From JBFHRE01 sp041591895 (GTDB lineage Bacteria > Actinomycetota > Acidimicrobiia > Spongiisociales > ZC4RG35), in the NCBI GenBank assembly GCA_041591895.1, contig JBFHRE010000049.1:1-17551 (forward strand): a DNA stretch of 17,551 nucleotides, given 5' to 3'. The notes under the pieces were generated by a model. The model did not search any database. It had not been told where the DNA came from and worked only from the letters and a program-made list of their open reading frames with translations. Below, piece by piece: positions 12,312 through 17,551 of the stretch (its first letter is position 1; the number at the start of each line of letters is the position of its first letter). Made by a program: the position numbers and the translations under genes.

Positions 12312-12821
12312 ATGGCGGAAACTTCACTCAGCGGATGGTTCAAGGGTCAGATCCCCAACTCCTGGTTCGAGGGAACCCCGGAGATCACAACCGATCGGGA
12401 CGAGATCTGGGTGGTGGGCCGGCTGGCCGAACCCGACTTCACGGATGACGACGGCGATGACCTGCGCCGCGATGCCCGGCTGGCGCGGATCGCAGCGTTC
12501 CGGGAGGACACCCGGGCCGACCGGGTCACCATCGCCCGCCGGGCCGAGCGGGCCTTCGACCGCAAGGTGTCGTGGGGTGCTCGCTGCGGTGATCAGGAAG
12601 CGATGTTCACGATTCTGGCCAGCCCGGCGATGACCCGGCTGCGGATGCCGGAACGAGAGGTTCTCGACACCCTGGTCGACGTGGGGGTGGCGAGAAGCCG
12701 GAGCGATGCCCTGGCGTGGTGCGTGCGGCTGGTCGGGGAACGGCAGGAGGACTGGCTGGCCGAATTGCGAGAGGCACTCGAGCAGGTGCGAGAAGTCAGA
12801 CGGCGCGGTCCTGCCGCCTGA
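12312..12821 (+). CDS. Conserved hypothetical protein with ribbon-helix-helix-like C-terminus
   Basis: A 169-residue soluble acidic/basic protein of unknown function. The N-terminus (GWFKGQIPNSWFEG, residues 8-21, then DRDEIWVVGRL at 28-38) looks like a conserved block. Residues about 50-85 are charged and helical (possible coiled coil). Residues about 107-142 (TRLRMPEREVLDTLVD, then GVARSRSDALAWCVRLV) resemble a ribbon-helix-helix DNA-binding unit: a short strand, helix, SRS turn and second helix. I recall similar uncharacterised proteins in Actinobacteria but cannot verify this here. It is divergent from hrcA across a 152-base region holding CIRCE and an 18-bp palindrome immediately before its own ATG. 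It ends 11 bases from the convergent hemW. The gene is real by codon pattern and promoter; function is unassigned. Confidence 0.8.
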   Translation: MAETSLSGWFKGQIPNSWFEGTPEITTDRDEIWVVGRLAEPDFTDDDGDDLRRDARLARIAAFREDTRADRVTIARRAERAFDRKVSWGARCGDQEAMFTILASPAMTRLRMPEREVLDTLVDVGVARSRSDALAWCVRLVGERQEDWLAELREALEQVREVRRRGPAA

Positions 12822-12832
12822 CAGCCATCGGC

Positions 12833-14032
12833 TCAGAGATCGAGAACCGCCCGCACGACCTCATCGGTCAACAGGGGACGCGCGACCTTCAGCCGGTTCC
12901 CTTCCAACTCGAGAACGCCGGCGGCGATCAGGCGACGACCCGGCTCGGACTCGACCAACTCTGCTCCCAATTGCCCCGCCTCGACCCCGGCGGTCCTCCG
13001 GAGACCGACCATCAGACGCTCTTGCTCCCACACCCGACCATCGATCCGGTCGCTGGCTTGCACCGCTCCCAACCCTGACTCGATCCGACGGAGGTAGGTA
13101 TCGATCCTTCGAACCCGCCGGGTGCGGATGCCGTCGCGAAAGCCGTGTGCGCCGAGTCCGAACGCCAGGTATTCGCCCATCCCCCACACCGATAGGTTGT
13201 AGGCGCAGGCCTGGCCGGGCCGGGAATGGTTCGAGACCTCGTACCGAGTGAGGCCTGCCGCGGCCAGCAACCGGCTCGCCTTCTCCCATTTGTCGGCCTG
13301 GTCGTCGGGATCGGGCGCCGCCGCGCCCTGACGAACCGCCCGCCCCAATGCGGTGGGCGGCTCGACTGTCAGGGCATAGGCCGAGACATGGTCCGGTTCG
13401 AGGTCGAGGGCGCCGAGCAAGGTGCGCTCCCAGCTCTCGAGGGACTCCCCCGGCGTCCCGTAGATGAGATCCAGACTGACCGATTCCACACCCGCTGCGC
13501 GGGCCGCCTCCACGGCCGACGCAACCTTCTCGGGGGTGTGGCGACGACCAAGCGCTCGAAGCACCGAGGCATCGAGCGACTGGGCTCCCAGCGAGACGCG
13601 GGTCACCCCGGCCGAGGCAAGACCGTCCGCCGACTCGGGGTCGATGTCCTCCGGGTTCGCCTCCAGCGTCACCTCCGACCCCGGCCGAATCCCGAACCGG
13701 CGGTCGAGCGCTTTGAGCAACCGACCGATCGATCGAGCCCCGACCCGGGACGGAGTACCGCCCCCGAGGAAGACCGAGTCGAGCTCGTTCCACGGAGCTT
13801 CGATCTCGATCTCTCGTTCGAGCGCGGCGAGATACCGATCTGAGAGGTCGTCGCGACCGGCCACTACTGCGAAGTCGCAATACGGGCAGACCGCCTCGCA
13901 GAACGGGATGTGGAGGTAGGCGGACTTCCAGCTGGAGGCGAGCTCGGCGAGTTCCACGGAGTCGGGCCCCGGTTGGATCGACACCGGTTGGATCGCCACC
14001 GGTCGGATCGACGCCTCACCGATGTCAGTCAT
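12833..14032 (-). CDS. hemW: Radical SAM protein HemW (heme chaperone; formerly annotated HemN-like)
   Basis: HemW binds heme and a [4Fe-4S] cluster and is thought to deliver heme to membrane targets; it is not the coproporphyrinogen dehydrogenase. The 399-residue protein has the radical SAM motif Cys45-x3-Cys49-x2-Cys52 (HIPFCEAVCPYCDF), the glycine motif FLGGGTPS (88-95), EANPEDID, RVSLGAQS and DLIYGTPGES. The expected C-terminal HNxxYW heme motif reads YNLSVW here (278-283), while the following EYLAFGLGAHGF block is kept. The ATG at 14032 overlaps lepA by eight bases and has GAGGG just upstream. It gives a 37-residue extension before the usual start of the fold, containing three five-residue repeats. 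A GTG at 13957 would remove that extension. The order lepA-hemW-hrcA is conserved. Confidence 0.93.
   Translation of the reverse strand: MTDIGEASIRPVAIQPVSIQPGPDSVELAELASSWKSAYLHIPFCEAVCPYCDFAVVAGRDDLSDRYLAALEREIEIEAPWNELDSVFLGGGTPSRVGARSIGRLLKALDRRFGIRPGSEVTLEANPEDIDPESADGLASAGVTRVSLGAQSLDASVLRALGRRHTPEKVASAVEAARAAGVESVSLDLIYGTPGESLESWERTLLGALDLEPDHVSAYALTVEPPTALGRAVRQGAAAPDPDDQADKWEKASRLLAAAGLTRYEVSNHSRPGQACAYNLSVWGMGEYLAFGLGAHGFRDGIRTRRVRRIDTYLRRIESGLGAVQASDRIDGRVWEQERLMVGLRRTAGVEAGQLGAELVESEPGRRLIAAGVLELEGNRLKVARPLLTDEVVRAVLDL
13971..14015. repeat. Three 15-bp tandem repeats in the hemW 5' coding region
   Basis: Three consecutive near-identical 15-base units (GGTTGGATCGACACC, GGTTGGATCGCCACC, GGTCGGATCGACGCC). 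On the coding strand they encode SIRPV, AIQPV and SIQPG in the poorly conserved N-terminal extension. Confidence 0.85.
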
Positions 14033-15827
14033 CCACCCTCAGGGCGGCCACGAACGCCTCCGGTGGCACCTCGACCGACCCCACCATCTTCATCCGCTTC
14101 TTTCCTTCCTTCTGCTTCTCGAGCAGTTTCTTCTTTCGCGTGATGTCTCCGCCGTAGCACTTGGCCAGCACGTCCTTGCGCTTGGCCCGGACGGTCTCAC
14201 GGGCGATGATTCGAGACCCGATCGCGGCCTGGATGGGAACGTCGAAGAGCTGGCGGGGGATGAGTTCTTGAAGCTTCTCGACGAGTTTCTTGCCGTACTC
14301 GTACGCCTTGTCGCGGTGGACGATGGCACTGAACGCGTCGACGGGAACCGCGTTGAGCAGGATGTCGACCTTGACCAGGTCCGACTGGCGGTAACCGGAG
14401 ATCTCGTAGTCGAGCGAGGCATACCCCCGAGTGCGCGACTTGAGGTTGTCGAAGAACCCGAAGACCACCTCTGCGAGCGGCATCTGATAGGTCAGCTCCA
14501 CCCGCTCCGGCGAGAGATAGGTCATGTTGACCATCTCGCCTCTTGCGTTCGTCACGAGTTCCATGATCGAGCCGATGTACTCGGACGGAGCGATGATCAT
14601 GACCCTCATGTAGGGCTCCTCCACGGATGCGAGGTCCCCGGGAGCAGGCAGGTCCTGTGGCGAATGGATCTCGACGACCCGCCCGTCCGGGTGGGCCACG
14701 CGGTAAGCCACCGAGGGGGAAGTGGCCACCAGGTCGAGGTTGTATTCCCGTTCGAGCCGTTCGCGGACGATCTCCATGTGGAGGAGGCCCAGAAAGCCGC
14801 AGCGAAACCCGAACCCGAGGGCACGCGAACTCTCCGGTTCGTATTGGAGGGAGGCGTCGTTGAGACGCAGCTTGTCGAGCGCCTCTCGCAGCCGCTCGAA
14901 GTCGTCGCCGTCGGTCGGGAACAAACCGGAGAAGACCATCGGCTTCGGCTCCGAATAGCCGGGCAACGCTGTCTTGGCCGGATTGGCGGCAGACGTGACC
15001 GTGTCGCCGACCTTGATGCGATCGATCTCCTTCACCCCCGTGATCAGATACCCGACCTCGCCCGGGCCCATCACCGACACCGGGACCGCACGCGGCGTGA
15101 GATAGCCGACCTCGTTGGCGTTGTGTTCCTCGCCGGTGGCCATGAAGCGCAACCGTTCGCCGGCGGACATCCGCCCATCTTTGATCCGCACGTAACACAC
15201 GACTCCGCGATAGGCGTCGAAATAGGAGTCGAAGACCAATGCCCGGAGAGGGGCATCGGGGTCGCCTTGCGGCGGCGGCACGTCCCGCACCAGACGGCCG
15301 AACAACTCGTCTACACCCTGGCCCGTCTTCGCCGAGAGTTGGAGCACGTCGGCCGGGTCGCCTCCGAGGATGCCGACGATCTCCTGCGCCACCCGCTCCG
15401 GCTCGGCAGCCGGAAGGTCGATCTTGTTGAGCGCAGGGAGGACCTCCAACCCGGCCTCGATCGCCATATAGGCATTGGCCAGCGTCTGCGCCTGCACCCC
15501 CTGGGCGGCATCCGCCAACAGCAACGCCCCCTCGCAGGCGGCCAGCGATCGGGAAACCTCGTAGGAGAAATCCACGTGACCCGGAGTGTCGATGAGGTTG
15601 AGCACGTACTCCTCGCCGTCGGGGCTCTGGTACGTGAGGCGGACGTTGTTGGCTTTGATGGTGATGCCGCGTTCGCGCTCGATGTCCATCGTGTCGAGCA
15701 TCTGCTCGCGCATCTCCCGCTCGGTGATCGCTCCGGTCCGTTCGAGCAGACGATCGGCCAGAGTCGACTTCCCATGATCGATGTGGGCGATGATGCTGAA
15801 GTTGCGTATGCGCGAAGGCGGGGTCAA
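14025..15827 (-). CDS. lepA: Elongation factor 4 (LepA)
   Basis: Translational GTPase that acts on ribosomes, implicated in back-translocation and in 30S biogenesis/initiation. From the TTG at 15827 the product is 600 residues, the family's usual length. It has G1 AHIDHGKST (14-22), the RGITIKA block (53-59), G3 DTPGH (80-84) and G4 NKID (134-137). The LepA-specific C-terminal domain includes KCYGGDITRKKKLLEKQK and GKKRMK near the end. No ATG lies between the promoter-like TACAAT and the conserved start. An upstream ATG at 15911 would add 28 residues but lies upstream of that -10, so TTG is preferred. Downstream hemW overlaps by eight bases. Divergent from rpsT. Confidence 0.95.
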   Translation of the reverse strand: MTPPSRIRNFSIIAHIDHGKSTLADRLLERTGAITEREMREQMLDTMDIERERGITIKANNVRLTYQSPDGEEYVLNLIDTPGHVDFSYEVSRSLAACEGALLLADAAQGVQAQTLANAYMAIEAGLEVLPALNKIDLPAAEPERVAQEIVGILGGDPADVLQLSAKTGQGVDELFGRLVRDVPPPQGDPDAPLRALVFDSYFDAYRGVVCYVRIKDGRMSAGERLRFMATGEEHNANEVGYLTPRAVPVSVMGPGEVGYLITGVKEIDRIKVGDTVTSAANPAKTALPGYSEPKPMVFSGLFPTDGDDFERLREALDKLRLNDASLQYEPESSRALGFGFRCGFLGLLHMEIVRERLEREYNLDLVATSPSVAYRVAHPDGRVVEIHSPQDLPAPGDLASVEEPYMRVMIIAPSEYIGSIMELVTNARGEMVNMTYLSPERVELTYQMPLAEVVFGFFDNLKSRTRGYASLDYEISGYRQSDLVKVDILLNAVPVDAFSAIVHRDKAYEYGKKLVEKLQELIPRQLFDVPIQAAIGSRIIARETVRAKRKDVLAKCYGGDITRKKKLLEKQKEGKKRMKMVGSVEVPPEAFVAALRVDD

Positions 15828-15858
15828 GGCGATCCGGAAGGGTCGGGGAACGTCGGGG

Positions 15859-15864
15859 ATTGTA
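15859..15864 (-). promoter_or_regulatory. Candidate -10 box of lepA-hemW operon
   Basis: TACAAT on the minus strand, close to consensus, 31 bases upstream of the TTG start. No clear -35. The same bases read on the other strand supply the -35-like TTGTAC of rpsT. Confidence 0.45.
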
Positions 15865-15889
15865 CCGGGGACCGCCGCCCTGCTAGATT
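15860..15889 (+). promoter_or_regulatory. Candidate rpsT promoter (TTGTAC / TAGATT)
   Basis: TTGTAC at 15860-15865 and TAGATT at 15884-15889 with an 18-base spacer; the predicted start is about 77 bases before the rpsT ATG. It overlaps the divergent lepA -10, so the two promoters may compete. The leader is long enough for S20 feedback control, but no structure was identified. Confidence 0.4.
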
Positions 15890-15972
15890 TCCACCGTTCC
15901 CGGACCGGCATCGCGTCGTCGCGTAGTCGTGCCATCCGGCAATCAGCACTCTTTCCGATCCGTGAGAGGACC

Positions 15973-16230
15973 ATGGCCAACATCAAGTCTCAGATCAAGC
16001 GCAACCGCCAGAACGAGACGCGGCATGAGCGCAACAAGGCGGTTCGTTCCGAGCTGAAGACCCGTATCAAGAAGACCGCCGCCGCGGTCGACTCGGGCGA
16101 CCTGGATCAGGCGGCCGAGCTCTACAAGGCCGCTCAGAAGCGGATCGACATGGCTGCGTCGAAGGGCGTCCTCTCGAAGAAGACGGCCGCTCGCCGCAAG
16201 AGCCGGCTCGCCAAGAAGCTCGCCGGCTGA
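15973..16230 (+). CDS. rpsT: 30S ribosomal protein S20
   Basis: Primary 16S rRNA-binding protein of the 30S body. The 85-residue lysine/arginine-rich product begins MANIKSQIKRNRQNE and ends with the family pattern KGVLSKKTAARRKSRLAKKL. Length and composition are typical. ATG at 15973 with GAGAGGA immediately upstream; a longer in-frame reading to 15781 lies antisense to lepA and was rejected. It is divergent from lepA and 19 bases upstream of the purine nucleoside phosphorylase gene. The holA-rpsT-lepA neighbourhood is widely conserved. Confidence 0.97.
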   Translation: MANIKSQIKRNRQNETRHERNKAVRSELKTRIKKTAAAVDSGDLDQAAELYKAAQKRIDMAASKGVLSKKTAARRKSRLAKKLAG

Positions 16231-16231
16231 C

Positions 16232-16247
16232 CGAGCCGTCGGGCTCG
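16232..16247 (+). other. Hairpin between rpsT and the phosphorylase gene
   Basis: CGAGCC-GTCG-GGCTCG is a perfect six-base stem with a four-base loop, starting two bases after the rpsT stop and ending just before the TTG start of the next gene. With no T-tract it may only partly attenuate transcription or protect the rpsT mRNA end. Confidence 0.4.
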
Positions 16248-16249
16248 CC

Positions 16250-17074
16250 TTGCATCCCGACGTCCACTCCCAGGCACTCGACCTGGCCGAGGCGATCTCG
16301 GACCTGACCGGTGTGGTGCGTCATGACGTCGCCGTCGTCCTCGGTTCAGGATTCGGCGCCTACAAGGACCACGTCCAAGGCGTCGAGATCCCGTACTCGA
16401 GGCTGCCGGGAATCCCGACCCCAGCCGCCGCCGGGCACGGGGGCGCACTCGTGTCCACCTCCATCGGACCCAACCGGGTCCTGCTGTTCTCGGGTCGCGT
16501 CCATGCCTATGAAGGGCATCCGATCGACCAGATCGTCGCCGGCGTGCGAGGGGCGATCATGTCCGGCTGCAAAGTCGTCGTCCTCACCAATGCCGCCGGC
16601 GGATGTGGGCCTGGTCAGAAGCCAGGGGACATCGTCCTGCTGTCCGATCACCTCAATCTGACCGGAATCAACCCGCTGGTCGGGCCCAACGACGACCGCC
16701 TCGGCCCCAGATTCCCGGACCTGACCCGCACCTACTCGCCCCGGCTGCGAAGCATCGCTCGGACCGCGGCCGCCGCCGAGGGCCTCGAGGTCGGCGAAGG
16801 GGTTTACGCCTGGTTCCTGGGACCGACCTACGAGACTCCCGCCGAGGTGTGCATGGCCCAGGTTCTCGGAGCGGACCTGGTCGGGATGTCCACGGTCCCC
16901 GAGGCGATCGCCGCCAACCACATGGGCGCAGAGGTTCTTGGGGTGTCTCTGGTGACCAACCTGGCCGCCGGGATCTCGGCCGGCCCGCTGTCCTCGGACG
17001 AGGTGATCGAAACCGCCGGCGAGAATCGGGGCCGTTTGATCAGGCTCCTCGACGCGGTGCTGGCGAACGTGTGA
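16250..17074 (+). CDS. Purine nucleoside phosphorylase (trimeric, 6-oxopurine type)
   Basis: Cleaves inosine/guanosine-type nucleosides with phosphate to free base and ribose-1-phosphate in purine salvage. The 274-residue protein has VVLGSGFG (29-36, phosphate loop serine), GRVHAYEGH (82-90), VLTNAAGG (111-118), GDIVLLSDHLNLTGINPLVGP (from 126) and GPTYETPAE (191-199). GMSTVPEAIAANHMG follows at 212-226, and TN at 236-237 matches the base-binding asparagine. Glu195 corresponds to the purine-binding glutamate. These are marks of the low-molecular-mass trimeric family. The TTG at 16250 gives the normal N-terminal length; no ribosome binding site is obvious, and the upstream hairpin suggests translation coupled to rpsT. 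It sits between rpsT and holA, where these two are usually adjacent. Confidence 0.93.
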   Translation: MHPDVHSQALDLAEAISDLTGVVRHDVAVVLGSGFGAYKDHVQGVEIPYSRLPGIPTPAAAGHGGALVSTSIGPNRVLLFSGRVHAYEGHPIDQIVAGVRGAIMSGCKVVVLTNAAGGCGPGQKPGDIVLLSDHLNLTGINPLVGPNDDRLGPRFPDLTRTYSPRLRSIARTAAAAEGLEVGEGVYAWFLGPTYETPAEVCMAQVLGADLVGMSTVPEAIAANHMGAEVLGVSLVTNLAAGISAGPLSSDEVIETAGENRGRLIRLLDAVLANV

Positions 17075-17093
17075 CCGAGGGCCGGGCCCTCGG
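17075..17093 (+). terminator. GC-rich hairpin directly after the phosphorylase stop
   Basis: CCGAGGGC-CGG-GCCCTCGG is a perfect eight-base stem starting at the base after the TGA. There is no T-tract, but U-less hairpins of this kind are often proposed as terminators in Actinobacteria. Confidence 0.45.
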
Positions 17094-17101
17094 GCTGCCG
17101 G

Positions 17102-17171
17102 CTACCAGCTACCAGCTACCAGCTACCAGCTACCAGCTACCAGCTACCAGCTACCAGCTACCAGCTACCAG
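17102..17171. repeat. Perfect tandem heptamer array C (CTACCAG x 10)
   Basis: Ten uninterrupted identical copies of CTACCAG, preceded by a degenerate GCTGCCG unit in phase. The period is not a multiple of three, so any reading frame gives a 21-base protein repeat (SYQLPAT type), which is not a real coding region. It lies between the phosphorylase hairpin and holA. Ten perfect copies suggest recent expansion or slippage. Confidence 0.97.
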
Positions 17172-17223
17172 CGAAGATTCCCTCACAAGTCCCGTTGAGT
17201 CGAAGCCGGGGAGGGCGGCTCGA

Positions 17224-17281
17224 GGCTGGGGGCTGAAAGATCAAGACTGAAATCTGGAGACTGGCGACTGGCGGCCGGGTG
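17224..17281. repeat. Degenerate heptamer array D (GACTGGC type)
   Basis: Seven-base phase can be followed through GGCTGGG, GGCTGAA, AGATCAA, GACTGAA, ATCTGGA, GACTGGC, GACTGGC and GGCCGGG. The CTGG core is the reverse complement of the CCAG core of array C. Early units are strongly decayed. Confidence 0.6.
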
Positions 17282-17287
17282 CAAGGA

Positions 17288-17306
17288 AGCTGCCGGGCCG
17301 GCAGCT
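17288..17306. repeat. Perfect inverted repeat between arrays D and E
   Basis: AGCTGCCGG-G-CCGGCAGCT, nine-base arms around a single central base. It is made of heptamer-like sequence and sits about 25 bases beyond the holA stop codon, so a role in ending holA transcription is possible, though no T-tract follows. Confidence 0.5.
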
Positions 17307-17332
17307 GGAGGCCGGCGGCTGGCGGCTGGTTC
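17305..17332. repeat. Degenerate heptamer array E, abutting the holA stop
   Basis: Units CTGGAGG, CCGGCGG, CTGGCGG, CTGGTTC; the last overlaps the holA stop codon. With arrays C and D it accounts for most of the 17075-17330 intergenic region. The stretch 17172-17223 shows nothing recognisable. Confidence 0.65.
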
Positions 17333-17551
17333 ATCGCCCCGACAGCCAGCGGCACATAGCAACCGTCAGTCGTTCCATCGTCACCTGGTGCATCTCCTCC
17401 GGTGCCGACTTCAGCACCCGGTCCGCTCGAACCAGTGCGTCCACGGCCCTTCTCAACGACGACGCCTTGAACCTTCCCCGTTGACCCCAGGTGCGTCCGA
17501 CCCATTTGTCGGAGGGACGGGCGCCTGCCAGCGAGGCCAGTTCCTTCTCGT
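17331..17551 (-). CDS. holA: DNA polymerase III subunit delta, C-terminal end (partial)
   Basis: Only the last 72 residues are in the window; the gene continues past the right edge. The delta subunit opens the beta sliding clamp within the clamp-loader complex. The visible part, reading EKELASLAG, WGQRGRFKASSLRRAVDALV, RADRVLKSAPEE and LTVAMCRWLSGR before the TGA, fits the helical C-terminal collar domain of HolA. That domain typically carries an 'L..AD..LK' helix. The assignment rests on this pattern plus position next to rpsT, its near-universal neighbour. Confidence 0.8.
   Translation of the reverse strand, partial: EKELASLAGARPSDKWVGRTWGQRGRFKASSLRRAVDALVRADRVLKSAPEEMHQVTMERLTVAMCRWLSGR

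Noticed and set aside
12160..12327. Upstream extension of HrcA to 12327
   Set aside because: It would put the CIRCE operator and promoter inside the coding sequence; the family N-terminus begins at 12159.
14022..15926. 634-codon plus-strand open frame opposite lepA
   Set aside because: It mirrors lepA exactly and contains His/Arg-rich sequence without domains.
16603..17250. Open frame running from inside the phosphorylase gene through the CTACCAG array, giving SYQLPAT protein repeats
   Set aside because: The repeat period is seven bases, the frame overlaps a certain gene, and the peptide repeat is a by-product of the tandem DNA.
17094..17332. Possible CRISPR array
   Set aside because: Repeats are seven bases with no spacers, no leader and no cas genes nearby.
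1..17551. tRNA or rRNA genes, insertion sequences, prophage or defence genes
   Set aside because: No cloverleaf ends, transposase motifs, att-like duplications or defence domains were seen on either strand; every sizeable coding stretch is accounted for by housekeeping genes.

Overview
The window looks like a high-GC actinobacterial chromosome, most likely a deep-branching non-model lineage such as Acidimicrobiia. The placement is inferred from gene content and order, not from a search. Supporting points are a BldD-type regulator, an hrcA-dnaJ pair under a CIRCE operator without grpE/dnaK beside it, an actinobacterial-style UppS motif, frequent GTG/TTG starts, and -10 boxes lying 6-7 bases upstream of ATG as in leaderless actinobacterial genes. 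Almost all of it is a housekeeping backbone. Its order (holA, rpsT, lepA, hemW, hrcA, dnaJ, rsmE, phoH, pgpH, ybeY, corC, era, recO, uppS) matches the arrangement shared by Firmicutes and, minus pgpH, by Mycobacterium.

Layout from left to right. 1-1534 (minus): recO then uppS, overlapping by one base; uppS runs off the left edge through an odd 86-base copy of its own middle. 1535-1814: intergenic region with heptamer repeats and a perfect 11-bp palindrome at the recO promoter. 1815-2093 (plus): pterin carbinolamine dehydratase. 2110-2727 (minus): SirB1/transglutaminase-like gene with its own promoter. 2762-8824 (minus): a tight operon phoH-pgpH-ybeY-corC-era. 8889-9338 (minus): bldD-like regulator. 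9430-12159 (minus): hrcA-dnaJ-rsmE behind a CIRCE element. 12312-12821 (plus): conserved hypothetical with a ribbon-helix-helix-like C-terminus behind a palindromic promoter. 12833-15827 (minus): lepA-hemW. 15973-17074 (plus): rpsT and a purine nucleoside phosphorylase. 17075-17330: repeat-rich intergenic region. 17331-17551 (minus): 3' end of holA.

Functional themes. Ribosome assembly and translation are heavily represented (era, ybeY, rsmE, lepA, rpsT, probably phoH). There is also proteostasis control (hrcA/dnaJ), cell-envelope precursor synthesis (uppS) and DNA repair/replication (recO, holA). Two second-messenger proteins lie close together: PgpH, a predicted c-di-AMP phosphodiesterase, and a BldD homologue that keeps a modified c-di-GMP binding motif.

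No mobile element, CRISPR array, tRNA or rRNA was seen. I do not see a wholly new multi-gene system. The most unusual items are the SdrD/Cna-B-like domain inserted in the sensory region of PgpH, the shortened c-di-GMP motif in the BldD homologue, the altered HNxxYW motif in HemW, the dispersed heptamer arrays in intergenic DNA, the palindromic operators at leaderless promoters, and the in-frame uppS duplication at the window edge.
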